Assembly (NCBI GenBank): GCA_018402685.1
Contig: JAGYIJ010000001.1
Coordinates: 1-64,000 of the forward strand
Length of the DNA: 64,000 bases
Reading direction: 5' to 3'
From: Aquiluna sp.
Lineage (GTDB): Bacteria; Actinomycetota; Actinomycetes; Actinomycetales; Microbacteriaceae
Positions 28,420 through 39,766 of this stretch are shown in pieces. Positions within the stretch are counted from its first letter, which is position 1. Every line of letters begins with the position of its first letter. A program made the position numbers and the translations under genes. A model generated the notes under the pieces. That model was not told the origin of the DNA. It did not search any database and worked only from the letters and a program-made list of their open reading frames with translations.

Positions 28420-29884
28420 TTGCCACTCGAATGGGCAAGCCGAGAGAAACCTTGGTTGACCCCGGAGTTGGGGCTCCGCAGCTCTCCAACTCTCTTCGGT
28501 CATGAGCATCGCCACCGCGGGTGCGGCGGACTGAGTAACCAGAACCCTGAGCGGCATCGGCCACCAAGAAATATGGCTTTGCGTCGGTGACCGTGACGGT
28601 CACCACATCTCCTGGCCTGGGGGCAGGTTCCCCCTCTGGGATGTCGAAGTGAACCAGCCTGTTGTCCTTAGCCCTGCCCGACATCCTGTGCGTCTGAGAG
28701 TCTTTGCGGCCCTCACCGTTGGCCACCAGAACCTCTACCTCTTTACCAATCTGTTTGCTGTTTTCATCCCAGGCAACCTGGTTCACAACCTCAAGCAGAC
28801 GCTCATAGCGCTCTTGAACCACTTCCTTGGGAATCTGGTCTGGCATATCAGCGGCCGGGGTGCCAGGGCGCTTGGAGTATTGGAATGTGTAGGCAATCGT
28901 GAAGCGGGATTTTCGAACCACATCCAAGGTTGCCTGGAAATCCTCTTCGGTCTCTCCAGGAAAGCCAACAATGATGTCGGTGCTAATTGAGGCATCAGGC
29001 ATCGCTTGGCGGACGCGATCCAAAATCCCCAGGTACTTCTCACTGCGATAGCTGCGTCGCATGTCCTTGAGCACCTTGTCAGAGCCTGACTGCAAGGGCA
29101 TGTGAAGCTGAGGCATCACATTTGGCGTCTCGGCCATCGCCGCAATTACATCGTCGGTGAAGGCCGCCGGGTGAGGAGAGGTGAAGCGCACCCGCTCGAG
29201 GCCCTCAATCTGTCCGCAAGCCCGCAGTAGCTTTGAAAATGCCTGCTTGTCCCCAAATTCGACCCCGTAGGTGTTGACGTTCTGGCCAAGCAGGGTCACC
29301 TCCAGCGCCCCATCATCGACCAGGGCCTGAACCTCGCTCAGGATCTCGCCTGGACGACGGTCCTTCTCCTTGCCACGCAGAGATGGGACGATGCAGAAGG
29401 TGCAGGTGTTGTTGCAACCAACCGAAATCGACACCCAGCCCGCGTAAGCGCTATCGCGCTTGGTCGGCAGCGTCGAGGGGAAAACCTCAAGCGACTCTAA
29501 AATCTCAATCTCGGCTTTGGCATTGTGCTTAGCACGCTCCAACAGAGTTGGCAGTGAACCCATGTTGTGGGTGCCGAAAACTACATCAACCCAGGGAGCC
29601 TTTTGTTGAATTAGGTCCTGGTCCTTTTGTGCCAAGCAGCCCCCGACGGCGATTTGCATGTTTGGGTTGGCCTCTTTTTGGGTGAGCATCATGCCCAAAT
29701 TCCCATAGAGCTTGTTGTCCGCATTTTCTCGAACCGCACAGGTGTTGAAGACGACCAGGTCGGGCTCTAGGCCCTGCTGTTGGGCTGAAAGGTAGCCTGC
29801 AGTCTCCAATAGACCACTGATTCGCTCGGAATCGTGGACGTTCATCTGGCACCCGTAGGTGCGGACTTCGTAAGTAAGAGACAT
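28409..29884 (-). CDS. miaB: tRNA-2-methylthio-N6-dimethylallyladenosine synthase
   Basis: [34 protein letters not shown] radical SAM, TRAM domain. Confidence 0.96.
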   Translation of the reverse strand: MSLTYEVRTYGCQMNVHDSERISGLLETAGYLSAQQQGLEPDLVVFNTCAVRENADNKLYGNLGMMLTQKEANPNMQIAVGGCLAQKDQDLIQQKAPWVDVVFGTHNMGSLPTLLERAKHNAKAEIEILESLEVFPSTLPTKRDSAYAGWVSISVGCNNTCTFCIVPSLRGKEKDRRPGEILSEVQALVDDGALEVTLLGQNVNTYGVEFGDKQAFSKLLRACGQIEGLERVRFTSPHPAAFTDDVIAAMAETPNVMPQLHMPLQSGSDKVLKDMRRSYRSEKYLGILDRVRQAMPDASISTDIIVGFPGETEEDFQATLDVVRKSRFTIAYTFQYSKRPGTPAADMPDQIPKEVVQERYERLLEVVNQVAWDENSKQIGKEVEVLVANGEGRKDSQTHRMSGRAKDNRLVHFDIPEGEPAPRPGDVVTVTVTDAKPYFLVADAAQGSGYSVRRTRGGDAHDRRELESCGAPTPGSTKVSLGLPIRVASAL

Positions 29885-29895
29885 TGCTAGGGATT

Positions 29896-30375
29896 TTACC
29901 CCTGCGAGGCAGCATTTGAAATTGCACGATATGCAATCGCCTGCGAGAACCCCCTGCGCTGCAGAAAACCGAGCAGTCTGCGCTTTCTCACCTCATCGTC
30001 TAGCTTCGACATTCTCGCGAAGCGATTCTGGGCCAGTTGATTTGCTATTTGCTGCTCTCGCTCCGCATCAATGTCAGCGAGGTTGAGTTCAATTAGCTCC
30101 TGAGAGACCCCTTTCCGCCGCAGCTCGGAACGGATGGCGCTTGCCGATCTGCCGTTATCCAATCGGGTTCTGACATAGGCGCCTGCAAACACGGCGTCAT
30201 CGATCAGCTGGGCCTCGGTGAAGCGATCCAATACTGCTTGAGCAATCTCATCCGGGATTTCACGGTTCTTCAGAACCTCAGACAGCTGATAGCGGGTCTT
30301 CATACTGCGAGAAAGCTGGTGCAGCAGGACATTTTTTGCCCGCTGCTCCAGCTTCTCGGATTCAGACTTAGCCAT
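29896..30375 (-). CDS. recX: Regulatory protein RecX
   Basis: Directly downstream of rec[45 protein letters not shown]. Confidence 0.93.
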   Translation of the reverse strand: MAKSESEKLEQRAKNVLLHQLSRSMKTRYQLSEVLKNREIPDEIAQAVLDRFTEAQLIDDAVFAGAYVRTRLDNGRSASAIRSELRRKGVSQELIELNLADIDAEREQQIANQLAQNRFARMSKLDDEVRKRRLLGFLQRRGFSQAIAYRAISNAASQG

Positions 30376-30397
30376 TTTGATTCTTGGCCCTCAGCGA

Positions 30398-31468
30398 CTA
30401 GGCGTCGTTAGCTGCCTTGTCCACCTCGATGGCCTCCGGCTCATCCACGGGAAGATCCGCGACCGGCCTTGGCACGCCGATGCCCAGTTTCACCTTAATT
30501 CGCTGCTCGATTGTGGTTGCCACCTCTGGGTTCTCCTTTAGGTAGCGCCTGGAGTTCTCTTTGCCCTGACCGAGCTGCTCACCCTCAAAGGTGTACCAAG
30601 CTCCGGATTTCTTCACAATGTCGTGCTCCACACCGAAGTCAATTAGCGACCCCTCTTTCGAGATGCCCTCTCCGAACATGATGTCGAATTCTGCCTGCTT
30701 GAAAGGCGATGCCAGCTTGTTCTTTACGACCTTGACCCGGGCGCGGTTTCCCACTGAATCGGTACCCTCCTTGAGGGTCTCGATTCTGCGGATATCCAGC
30801 CTGACCGAGGCATAGAACTTCAGAGCCTTTCCACCCGAGGTGGTCTCTGGAGAACCGAAGAAAACGCCAATCTTTTCACGCAACTGGTTGATAAAAATTG
30901 CCGTGGTGTTGGTGTTGCTTATGGCTCCGGTTAGCTTTCTCAGGGCCTGGGACATCAGCCTGGCCTGCAAGCCAACGTGAGAGTCCCCCATTTCACCCTC
31001 GATCTCAGCACGTGGCACAAGTGCCGCAACCGAGTCAATAACAATCACATCAATCGAACCGGAGCGGATCAGCATGTCGGTGATTTCCAGAGCCTGCTCA
31101 CCAGTGTCTGGCTGGCTTACCAGGAGTGCATCAGTGTCAACACCCAGCCGCTTGGCATATTCGGGGTCCAGTGCGTGCTCAGCATCAACAAAAGCTGCCG
31201 TGCCGCCGGCGGCCTGCGCACTTGCAATTGCGTGCAGTGCGAGGGTCGTCTTACCCGAAGCCTCCGGGCCATAAATCTCAACAATGCGGCCTCTCGGAAG
31301 ACCGCCAATGCCCAGTGCGACATCCAAAGCGATGGATCCGGTTGGGATTGACTCAATCATGGCTCGTTCTTGCGAACCTAGGCGCATTACCGAACCCTTG
31401 CCGAACTGGCGGTCAATTTGGGCGAGCGCGGTATCTAGGGCTTTTTCTCTGTCCGATGCACTTGGCAT
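30398..31468 (-). CDS. recA: Recombinase RecA
   Basis: [44 protein letters not shown]. Confidence 0.98.
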   Translation of the reverse strand: MPSASDREKALDTALAQIDRQFGKGSVMRLGSQERAMIESIPTGSIALDVALGIGGLPRGRIVEIYGPEASGKTTLALHAIASAQAAGGTAAFVDAEHALDPEYAKRLGVDTDALLVSQPDTGEQALEITDMLIRSGSIDVIVIDSVAALVPRAEIEGEMGDSHVGLQARLMSQALRKLTGAISNTNTTAIFINQLREKIGVFFGSPETTSGGKALKFYASVRLDIRRIETLKEGTDSVGNRARVKVVKNKLASPFKQAEFDIMFGEGISKEGSLIDFGVEHDIVKKSGAWYTFEGEQLGQGKENSRRYLKENPEVATTIEQRIKVKLGIGVPRPVADLPVDEPEAIEVDKAANDA

Positions 31469-31601
31469 TGCTACCTCTTTCCGACGCCTTGGTGGCGTCT
31501 AACTGCCTTGGACGTTACTAGTGCCCTCGGACAGTTTTGGATGACCTGTCAAATCTGTTGAAAACCATCGGTTTTCCCCAGCTGTTAGCAACAATAAGTG
31601 T

Positions 31602-31616
31602 TCGAACAAAATTTCG
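31602..31616. promoter_or_regulatory. LexA-box-like dyad upstream of recA
   Basis: CGAACAAAATTTCGA, one mismatch from GAAC-N4-GTTC, about 135 bp upstream of the recA start. Confidence 0.5.
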
Positions 31617-31621
31617 AATGA

Positions 31622-31852
31622 CTATTTTTCGGCGTGTCTTTTTGTCTGGATCTTGCCCTGCCAGCGCTCACGGGGGATCTCCTGGGCTTTGCAGATTGCA
31701 AACCAAACTTCGCGGGTGTCCTCGCCAGCGGCTAGTAACTCTTGCGGGGTCTTATCTTGAAATTCGGTGAGCCTGGTGTCGTTCAGCACCACCTCGGAAA
31801 AGCCTGGGCCGAACTCGTCTTTGACTAGTTCATAGAAGCGAGAGAGCTTCAC
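31622..31852 (-). CDS. DUF3046 domain protein
   Basis: MKLSRFYELVKDEFGPGFSEVVLNDTRL, conserved actinobacterial neighbour of recA. Confidence 0.85.
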   Translation of the reverse strand: MKLSRFYELVKDEFGPGFSEVVLNDTRLTEFQDKTPQELLAAGEDTREVWFAICKAQEIPRERWQGKIQTKRHAEK

Positions 31853-32217
31853 TAGTGAGAGTAAATCTCGGCCTCTGCAACAAAGGCATCTGGAACGGTG
31901 TCCGGAATGAAGGTGTCATCGAAGTAGACGCCTTCGATGGCAGCAACTCGATCTGAAACCTGGCGCATTACAACCGACAGCGGAAGATCTAACGCTTCTG
32001 CCACTGAGGCGAGAATCTCAGATGAAACTTCCTTCTGACCGCGCTCTACCTCAGATAGGTAGCCCAGAGCAACCGACGCCTTTGCTGCCACCTGGCGCAG
32101 GGTCTGACCCTGACGCTGACGGTGCGTGCGAAGAACGTCGCCTATCTCTTGCCTAATCAGTACCAAGTTTCCTCCTGGTTTCAAACGAGTCTCTAACCTA
32201 TCGCTGGCTTCGGACAA
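31852..32217 (-). CDS. XRE-family transcriptional regulator, ClgR-like
   Basis: HTH LRQVAAKASVALGYLSEVERGQKEVSSEILASVAEAL; position between cinA and recA. Confidence 0.85.
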   Translation of the reverse strand: MSEASDRLETRLKPGGNLVLIRQEIGDVLRTHRQRQGQTLRQVAAKASVALGYLSEVERGQKEVSSEILASVAEALDLPLSVVMRQVSDRVAAIEGVYFDDTFIPDTVPDAFVAEAEIYSH

Positions 32218-32247
32218 AGTTACAGTTGATTGCTGTATGTTTCCTGT

Positions 32248-32747
32248 TCAATAACCTACGAGAACCTGCAATTGTTCCCAAAGAGATTTCAAAGCTGCAT
32301 CAACCGTTTGTTTTCTAACCTCGTCACGAGATCCCGAAAAATCATAGGCATAAACAGCATCGCCCGCATTGGAGCTGATGCCAATAAACACGGTCCCCTG
32401 AGGTTTCCCCTCCGATTCCCCCGGACCGGCCACTCCGGTTGTGCTTACTCCAATAACTTTTTGACTATCCAGCTGGTTAATTTTGGCAAAGCGTTGCCGA
32501 ACCCCGGATGCCATCTGAGCGGCGACCTCGGCATCAACCGCCCCCTGCTGCCCCATTAGCTGTGAGGAGACTCCCAGAAGCTCTTGTTTCACACTGTTCT
32601 GGTAGGCAACCACTCCTCCTAGGAACACCTCGGAGGAGCCTGCAACATTTGTGATTTCCGCCGCCACAAGACCTGCGCTAATGGATTCCGCGGTTGCCAC
32701 AAAAGTCCCTGGGCACTAAGTGCAGAAACTAACTCTCTTTCGCCCAT
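32248..32747 (-). pseudogene. CinA-family nicotinamide-nucleotide amidase, probable -1 frameshift near 32700
   Basis: ATAES(I)SAGLVAAEITNVAGSSEVFLGGVVAY; upstream ATG at 32747 gives MGERELVSALSAQGLL in a frame one base off. Confidence 0.8.
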
Positions 32748-33278
32748 ACGATTCTCGCTCCGGTATACAAAGTAAGCGCCACGGTGAACCAAAGCACGAT
32801 GTCAGATAGCCACAGGTACCAATTACCCAGCACTCCAAGGGGTGCGACGTAGAGCGAAACCGCAATTACCTGCATAACGGTCTTGAACTTGCCGCCGCCG
32901 GTGGCGGCAATTACCCGCTTTTTCACGACCACCAATCGATAGACGGTGATTGCAAGCTCCCGGAACAGAATCAACCCGGTTGCCACCCACGGCACCGCAC
33001 CCTGTATAGAAAGTGCGATTAGCGCACCAGTTAGCAGAGTCTTATCCGCAATTGGATCAAGAATTTTTCCAAGGTTCGAAACCAGATCTCGCTTGCGAGC
33101 AATTGCTCCATCAATGCCGTCTGTAGAGGCGGCCAACACCAAAAGCACAATTGCAACCGCGCGCCCCACAGTAGCTATCCCACTCAGCGAGAATCAGCCA
33201 AAAGACGACTGGCACCACCAATATCCTCGAAGAGGTGATCAGATTCGGGGTCTGGCGGTATAAAAAACTATTAGACAT
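32729..33278 (-). pseudogene. pgsA: CDP-diacylglycerol--glycerol-3-phosphate 3-phosphatidyltransferase, frameshifted near 33165-33171
   Basis: [36 protein letters not shown] in one frame, then GRAVAIVLLVLAASTDGIDGAIARKRDLVSNLGKILDPIADK in another. Confidence 0.87.
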
Positions 33279-35784
33279 CTGGCCTTCCGGTCAGTTGCCA
33301 GGCATCCTCATCCGGCTCATCATCGGCGCTATCGCCTTCGACAACCGCGGTGGTTTGGCCTGACAGTTTCGCGATCAAGGCTGGTAGCTCGTCTGGTTTG
33401 ATGAGAACATCGCGTGCCTTGGAACCCTCCGAGGGCCCGACAACGCCTCTTGATTCCATCAGATCCATCAACCTGCCAGCCTTCGCAAATCCAACTCTGA
33501 GCTTGCGCTGCAGCATCGAGGTTGAACCAAACTGCGAGTTCACTACGAGATCGCAAGCGGCCAAGAGCAACTCCAGGTCATCCCCGATGTCAGCATCGAT
33601 GACCTTAGAAGCGCTCACCTGGTTCACATCAGTTCGATACTCCGGCTCCATCTGGGCCTTGACGTGGGAAACGACTCTGGCCATTTCGGATTCAGCTACC
33701 CATGCTCCCTGGACTCTGATTGCCTTGTTTGAACCCATCGGGGCAAACAGCGCATCACCCTGCCCCACCAACTTCTCAGCACCGGGCTGGTCCAAGATAA
33801 CCCTCGAATCGGTCACCGATGAAACCGAGAATGCCAATCTCGAGGGCACATTCGCCTTGATCAAACCGGTCACAACATCAACCGAAGGTCGCTGGGTGGC
33901 GAGCACCAGGTGAATACCTGAAGCACGCGCCAACTGCGTGATTCGAACAATGGCGTCTTCCACATCGCGCGGAGCGACAATCATCAGATCGGCAAGCTCA
34001 TCAACAACCACCAAGAGGTATGGATAGGGCTGCAAATCGCGCTTGGAGCCCTCCGGCACCGAAATCTCACCCGCTACAACGGCACGGTTGAAATCGTCGA
34101 TGTGCTTAAAACCGAAAGATGCCAGATCGTCGTAGCGAGAGTCCATCTCCTTGACCACCCACTGCAGCGCCTCGGCAGCCTTCTTGGGGTTCGTGATAAT
34201 CGGGGTCACGAGGTGCGGGACACCCTGATAAGCACTTAGCTCCACTCGCTTTGGATCCACCAGCACCATGCGAACCTCAGCGGGGGTAGCCCGCATCAGA
34301 ATTGAGGTGATCATGGAATTCACAAAGCTTGACTTACCCGCACCGGTCGCCCCGGCAACCAACAGGTGCGGCATCTTTGCCAAGTTGGCGACCAGATAGC
34401 CACCCTCGACATCCTTGCCCACCCCAATAGTCAGTGGGTGCGAAGATGCAGAAGCATTTTTAGAACGCAAAACATCTCCGAGTGACACCGTCTCGCGATC
34501 GGTATTGGGAATCTCGATACCGATCAGCGACTTGCCCGGAATCGGAGCCAGAATGCGAACCTCATTGGAGGCAACCGCATAACTAATGTTGTTTGAGAGC
34601 CTAGTGACCGCTTCCACCTTCACCCCGGGTGCCAATTCGACCTCGTAGCGGGTCACTGTCGGGCCACGAAGGAACCCCGCCACCCTGGCCTCAATATCAA
34701 ATTCCTTGAACACAGCATCAATGGCTAGAACCAACTGATCATTCACGCCAGTTTTGGCCTTTGGTGCCGTTCCAGCACCCAAGAGCCCCAGGCCGGGAAG
34801 CACGTAGGGCTTGATGGTTCTCTTCGTTGGAATGTCTATCGGCTCGGTGAGCCCCTCCTCGCCATCCATGAATTCAAGTTCTGGCTCTGCCTCTGAGGCC
34901 GGCTCTGAATCTGGCTCTGTGGTGATGGACTCCGCTGGCTCCAAAGGAACCTCGGTAGCAATCTCTTCATCGACAAACTCATCTATATCAACCACGGCGG
35001 TGTCGAATGCAGCTTCTTGCGAATCGGACTTCTGCCACCAGCTGGATTTCTTGCCGTCGAACGCATCGGTCTCTAAGGGCTGTTTTCTATCTCCAAAGAG
35101 GTAATTGCTCAGGTCTTTTAGGCGCTCAGAAATCTTTTTTGGGTGAGTTCCAGTCATGACCAAAAGCGAAACCAGTGCAATAAGCACCAGCGCCGGCACC
35201 GCACCCCAAATCGTCAAGACTGCCAACAGTGGGCCCGCCAACAGCCATCCAAACAAACCGCCCGCAACCGCCAAAGCCTCCGGCCCCTCCTGCGGAGAGG
35301 GTGAGCTGGTGAAAACGTGGAAGAAACCAGAAACCACCGATAGAAACAGCCAAAAACCAAGGCCGAACCTAGAACCATCCCGCACCGTCGCAGGATTGCG
35401 ATATAGGTAAATCGCATAACCGAAAAAGACCACCGGCAAGCCAAATGCGGTGAGACCAAACAGCATGCCAAAACTAAAATCGTGCAGCCATCTTGCCCAG
35501 GGCTCTTGAATCAAGAACCAGGCAAAGAGCGCTCCGAAGATGCTCAGCAGAAATAGGAAAAACGGAGCGCCGTCACGGCGATCCTCGCTCGCGAGCTTTT
35601 TCGAGCTAAAGGCCCGGATTCCCCCGCCCACCAGGTGAGCCAGCGCCATGTAAAAGCGCTCTAGCGATTTCAAAAACTTCTGCCCCGAACCAGACTGCGA
35701 TGCTGGCGCCTGTGCACGCGCAGACGGCTTACTGCCAGAGCGAGCAGCCGACGGGCGCTTTGGGGGTGGGGTCTTTGATGCCAT
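33271..35784 (-). CDS. ftsK: DNA translocase FtsK/SpoIIIE
   Basis: [19 protein letters not shown] Walker [13 protein letters not shown]-terminal gamma-like domain, N-terminal TM segments. Confidence 0.96.
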   Translation of the reverse strand: MASKTPPPKRPSAARSGSKPSARAQAPASQSGSGQKFLKSLERFYMALAHLVGGGIRAFSSKKLASEDRRDGAPFFLFLLSIFGALFAWFLIQEPWARWLHDFSFGMLFGLTAFGLPVVFFGYAIYLYRNPATVRDGSRFGLGFWLFLSVVSGFFHVFTSSPSPQEGPEALAVAGGLFGWLLAGPLLAVLTIWGAVPALVLIALVSLLVMTGTHPKKISERLKDLSNYLFGDRKQPLETDAFDGKKSSWWQKSDSQEAAFDTAVVDIDEFVDEEIATEVPLEPAESITTEPDSEPASEAEPELEFMDGEEGLTEPIDIPTKRTIKPYVLPGLGLLGAGTAPKAKTGVNDQLVLAIDAVFKEFDIEARVAGFLRGPTVTRYEVELAPGVKVEAVTRLSNNISYAVASNEVRILAPIPGKSLIGIEIPNTDRETVSLGDVLRSKNASASSHPLTIGVGKDVEGGYLVANLAKMPHLLVAGATGAGKSSFVNSMITSILMRATPAEVRMVLVDPKRVELSAYQGVPHLVTPIITNPKKAAEALQWVVKEMDSRYDDLASFGFKHIDDFNRAVVAGEISVPEGSKRDLQPYPYLLVVVDELADLMIVAPRDVEDAIVRITQLARASGIHLVLATQRPSVDVVTGLIKANVPSRLAFSVSSVTDSRVILDQPGAEKLVGQGDALFAPMGSNKAIRVQGAWVAESEMARVVSHVKAQMEPEYRTDVNQVSASKVIDADIGDDLELLLAACDLVVNSQFGSTSMLQRKLRVGFAKAGRLMDLMESRGVVGPSEGSKARDVLIKPDELPALIAKLSGQTTAVVEGDSADDEPDEDAWQLTGRPDV

Positions 35785-35791
35785 GACGAAA

Positions 35792-35797
35792 AAACTA
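35792..35797 (-). promoter_or_regulatory. Putative -10 box of leaderless ftsK
   Basis: TAGTTT followed by 7 nt then ATG. Confidence 0.4.
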
Positions 35798-35820
35798 GCA
35801 AGAAGCTGGCTGTTTAGCCC

Positions 35821-37497
35821 TTAGGCGGGGCGGGTTGAATAGACAACGATGGGGATAATCATTGGCTTGCGACGGTGCGCTTTGGCGACCCAAGAACCAA
35901 TCACTCGCCTAATTACCTGCTGGAACATGTAGGTATCTCGAACGCCCTCGGCGGCGGCATCCGCCATCGCCTTCTCGATTGCCGGCAAAATGTCATCAAA
36001 CACGTGATCATCCTCGGCATAGGCCCGAGCCCTGATCTCTGGACCTTCAACAATGGTTCCGGTCTTTCTATCCACCACCGCAAAAATTGAGATAAAGCCC
36101 TCGGCCGCCAAGATCCTGCGGTCTTTGAGGTCATCCTCGGTGATTTTGCCCACCGTCTTGCCATCGACATAGAGCATGTCGCACGGCACCTTGCCAACCA
36201 CCTGGGCAATACCGTCCTTGAGCTCTACTACCGTGCCGTCCTCGACAATCAGGGTGCGCTCAGGAGCCACTCCGGTGCGAATCGCAAGCTTCGCGTTGGC
36301 ATCCAGGTGACGGTATTCGCCGTGAATTGGCATCACGTTTTTTGGCTTCAGCAGGTTGTAGCAGTAGAGCAACTCGCCAGCTGCCGCGTGACCGGAGACG
36401 TGAACCTTGGCATTGCCCTTGTGCACCACGTTTGCACCCAGTCGAGTAAGACCATCGATCACTCGATAGACGGCGTTTTCGTTGCCCGGAATTAGCGAAC
36501 TCGCCAACAAGACGGTATCGCCCTCGCCGAGCATGATCTGGTGGTCTTGATTCGCTATTCGAGACAACACCGCCATCGGCTCGCCCTGCGAGCCGGTGGA
36601 CATAAAGACAATCCGGTTATCGGGGTAATCCTGAGCGTGCTTTTGCTCAATGATCAGCTTGTCCGGAATCTCCAAAAAGCCCAGCTCGGAAGCAATCCCC
36701 ATGTTGCGAACCATCGAGCGCCCAACAAATGCGACCTTCCGGTTGCTTGCTTCAGCAGCGTTCAGCACCTGCTGCACCCTGTGAACGTGAGAACTAAAGG
36801 ACGCCACGACCACCTTGCCGGGGGTCTTGGCCATCACGGTTTCGATGGCGGGGCCGATATCGCGCTCGAGGGGCGTGAAGCCAGGTGTGTCAGCATTGGT
36901 GCTGTCAACCATAAACAGGTCTAGACCCTCTTCACCAATGCGGGCAAAGGCTCGCAAGTCTGTCAGCCTGCCATCTAGCGGCAACTGGTCCATCTTGAAA
37001 TCGCCAGTAGCCAACACCGAACCAGCGCTTGATCGAATCATGACCGCCAGGGCATCTGGAATCGAGTGATTCACCGCAACAAACTCAAGCTCAAAGGGCC
37101 CAAGTCTCTCTTTTTGACCCTCGGTGACTGTGTGGGTGAAGGGTGTGATGCGGTGCTCTTTGAGCTTGGCCTCAATCAGTGCCAGGGTGAGCCTCGAGCC
37201 CATAATCGGAATGTCCTTGCGCATTCCCAGCAGATAGGGAACCCCGCCAATGTGATCCTCGTGCCCGTGGGTTAGAACCAATCCCGTAATTCGATCCAGC
37301 TTGTCTTCCAGATAACCAAGATCGGGCAAGATCACATCCACACCCGGCTGAGTCTCCTCCGGAAACAAAATTCCGCAGTCGATGATCATGATCTGGTCAT
37401 CGAGTTCGAACACGGTCATGTTGCGACCGATTTCACCCAATCCACCAAGTGGAATGATGCGAAGGGTGCCCTTGGCTAGTTTTCCAGGAAGTTCCAC
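35821..37497 (-). CDS. Ribonuclease J
   Basis: LTHGHEDHIGGVPYLL metallo-beta-lactamase motif, ATGDFKMDQ, STGSQGEPMAVLSRIA. Confidence 0.95.
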   Translation of the reverse strand: MELPGKLAKGTLRIIPLGGLGEIGRNMTVFELDDQIMIIDCGILFPEETQPGVDVILPDLGYLEDKLDRITGLVLTHGHEDHIGGVPYLLGMRKDIPIMGSRLTLALIEAKLKEHRITPFTHTVTEGQKERLGPFELEFVAVNHSIPDALAVMIRSSAGSVLATGDFKMDQLPLDGRLTDLRAFARIGEEGLDLFMVDSTNADTPGFTPLERDIGPAIETVMAKTPGKVVVASFSSHVHRVQQVLNAAEASNRKVAFVGRSMVRNMGIASELGFLEIPDKLIIEQKHAQDYPDNRIVFMSTGSQGEPMAVLSRIANQDHQIMLGEGDTVLLASSLIPGNENAVYRVIDGLTRLGANVVHKGNAKVHVSGHAAAGELLYCYNLLKPKNVMPIHGEYRHLDANAKLAIRTGVAPERTLIVEDGTVVELKDGIAQVVGKVPCDMLYVDGKTVGKITEDDLKDRRILAAEGFISIFAVVDRKTGTIVEGPEIRARAYAEDDHVFDDILPAIEKAMADAAAEGVRDTYMFQQVIRRVIGSWVAKAHRRKPMIIPIVVYSTRPA

Positions 37498-38478
37498 TAG
37501 CGAGTTGTCCCAGCTACCTTGGGCAGAGCGCCACCAGCAGCCGCATTCCGATCGGGTCGGAAGTTATCGAAGTTCAATCCCGGAACGCTTTCCACCTGGT
37601 CGATGCCGTTTTCGATTGCCGCGGCCTCGTGATCCTCCGGGCCCACTAACGGCAAGCGCACTCTCGGCGAATTAATCAAACCAAGTCCGTGCAAGACGTA
37701 TTTGGCCGCCACGGTTCCAGGAACGTGGGTCATAATCGCACGCTGCAGCGGCTCTAGGGCGTTGTGAACCTTGAGTGCCGAATGGAAATCATTGGCATTG
37801 GTGGCATCCACCATCGCGCGATAGGCATGCGGGGCAAGGTTCGCAGTCACACCAATTAGACCGGTTGCTCCCAAAGACAGGTGTGGCAAAACATTGGAAT
37901 CGTCTCCCGAGAAATACATCAAACCTGTCTCGAGCAGCAGCCTGGTGGTCTGAGCAAGGTCGCCCTTGGCGTCCTTGATGGCCACCACGTTGGGGTGCTT
38001 CGCGGCGCGGTGGAAGGTGTCGTAGGAGATAGCCACTCCGGTGCGGCCCGGGATGTCATACAAAATCACCGGCAAATCAGTTGCGTCAGCAATCATCCTG
38101 AAGTGAGTCAGGATGCCGGCCTGAGTGGGCTTGTTGTAATACGGGGTGACAATCATCGACGCCATCGGCACCAGCCTTTTCGCTGGCCTTGTAGAGCTGG
38201 ATTGCGTGCGCGGTCTCATTAGAGCCACCGCCGGTGATGATTTTCGCTCTGCCGGAAGCAACGGACTTGCCAACCTCCACGAGCTTGATCTTCTCGGCAT
38301 CAGTAAGAGTTGAGGTTTCACCGGTGGTTCCGGTCACAACAACACCATCTGCGCCATTGGAGACTATGTAGTCGATGTGGCGCTCGGTCGCATCCCAATC
38401 CACCTCACCCTCTGCCGTCATGGGTGTGACAAGGGCGACCAATACCTGGCCAAATACATCGGGTTCGCGCGTTACCAT
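37497..38478 (-). pseudogene. dapA: 4-hydroxy-tetrahydrodipicolinate synthase, frameshifted near 38157
   Basis: VTGTTGETSTLTDAEK in one frame; MIVTPYYNKPTQAGILTHFR onward in another; removal of one C restores it. Confidence 0.92.
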
Positions 38479-38512
38479 CTGGCTAAGCCTAATGGCTTAG
38501 CGCTTTTGAGAG

Positions 38513-39241
38513 CTAGGGAGCTACTCGCCCGTTCTCGTTGAACGAGGCGTAGCTAAGCGGCATGAGCTCCGCCCAGAAGTCCTCCATCTTCTCCGCAACC
38601 ATCTCGATCTCACGCTGCGGGAAAGAGGGGAAGTGAGTTCCCTCACGCTTGGTACGCAAGGACAGGAAGTTCATCAAAGATCGAGAGTTCATGGTCACGT
38701 ACATCGAGGAGTAGATGTTCAGTGGCAAAACGATTCTTGCCACCTCTCTTGCCACTCCTGCTTCCAGCATGCGCTGGTAGGACTCGTATGCGGCGCGAGT
38801 AACCGCCATTGTCTCCTGCTCGACAAGTGCGGTCTGCTCCGCAGTGCCATCCTCAAAGTCGTACGCACCTGGCTTACCAACCTGGATCAGCTTTCGCTCT
38901 GGACCCGGCACGTAGAAAACCGGACGCAGTTCGCGATAGCGACCTGATTCCTCGTTGTAGCTCGCGATGCGGTGGCGCATGAACTCTCTAAAGACAAAGA
39001 TCGGTGCCTGAACATAAAAAGTCATCGAGTTGTGCTCAAAAGGAGAGCCGTGGCGGTCGCGCATCAGGTAGTTGATAAGCCCGCGGTCACGTTTTTCAAC
39101 CTCGGCACCAACGGTCTTTGCACTCTCTAGAGTCTGCTCACCCTGGGTAGAAACTCGGGCCGCAAACAGCACATCGGCATCCGATGCGCTCGAGCGCACC
39201 ATCTCAACGGTCACATCACTACGGAATTCAATTTCACTCAC
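38513..39241 (-). CDS. thyX: Flavin-dependent thymidylate synthase
   Basis: ThyX motif region RHRIASYNEESGRYR. Confidence 0.97.
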   Translation of the reverse strand: MSEIEFRSDVTVEMVRSSASDADVLFAARVSTQGEQTLESAKTVGAEVEKRDRGLINYLMRDRHGSPFEHNSMTFYVQAPIFVFREFMRHRIASYNEESGRYRELRPVFYVPGPERKLIQVGKPGAYDFEDGTAEQTALVEQETMAVTRAAYESYQRMLEAGVAREVARIVLPLNIYSSMYVTMNSRSLMNFLSLRTKREGTHFPSFPQREIEMVAEKMEDFWAELMPLSYASFNENGRVAP

Positions 39242-39248
39242 GGAGCAA

Positions 39249-39254
39249 AGCCTA
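39249..39254 (-). promoter_or_regulatory. Putative -10 box of leaderless thyX
   Basis: TAGGCT followed by 7 nt then GTG. Confidence 0.45.
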
Positions 39255-39312
39255 TGTGTAAACCGAAAAAGTAAAAAAACGAAACACTAGCCAGACCAAA
39301 ACGTTCTTCGCA

Positions 39313-39318
39313 TAACCT
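39313..39318 (+). promoter_or_regulatory. Putative -10 box of the leaderless thioredoxin-like gene
   Basis: TAACCT followed by 7 nt then GTG. Confidence 0.4.
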
Positions 39319-39325
39319 TTCTCAA

Positions 39326-39766
39326 GTGGAAACATCACTGATCGCAACCCTTGGCCTTTTGGCGCTCGGTGTAATCGGTGGCATCACATTCAAAGTCCTG
39401 CAGGGCAAAGGGCACAGAGTAAGCACCAAAGAGATCATTGACTTAGGGAAACTCAAGGCCAATAACAATGGCCTCCCAACAACTGAATATGGCAAAAAGG
39501 CAACCCTGGTGCAGTTCTCGACCAGCTACTGCGGCCAGTGCCCCGGAGTCAAACGAACCCTGTCACAACTCGAATACCGCCTTGGCGGGCTTTGCTTTGC
39601 GGAGGTGGACATCACGGAGCGGCTAGATGTGGCAGCACATTTCAACATCAGCCAGACCCCAACGGTGTTCCTGCTCAACGACAAGGGTCACCTCATTTAC
39701 CGAATGGGCGGGGTTCCAAAAATGAACCAACTAATGCAAGAACTAGAGAAATTAGGCGTGAAATGA
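39326..39766 (+). CDS. Membrane-anchored thioredoxin-fold protein (CGQC)
   Basis: N-terminal TM, VQFSTSYCGQCPGVKRTL, cis-Pro region QTPTVFLL. Confidence 0.88.
   Translation: METSLIATLGLLALGVIGGITFKVLQGKGHRVSTKEIIDLGKLKANNNGLPTTEYGKKATLVQFSTSYCGQCPGVKRTLSQLEYRLGGLCFAEVDITERLDVAAHFNISQTPTVFLLNDKGHLIYRMGGVPKMNQLMQELEKLGVK

Noticed and set aside
28409-28557. Extended miaA N-terminus ([17 protein letters not shown]...) from the ORF track
   Set aside because: This part is antisense-frame reading of the miaB C-terminus; MiaA homology starts at the GTG at 28419 ([16 protein letters not shown]).
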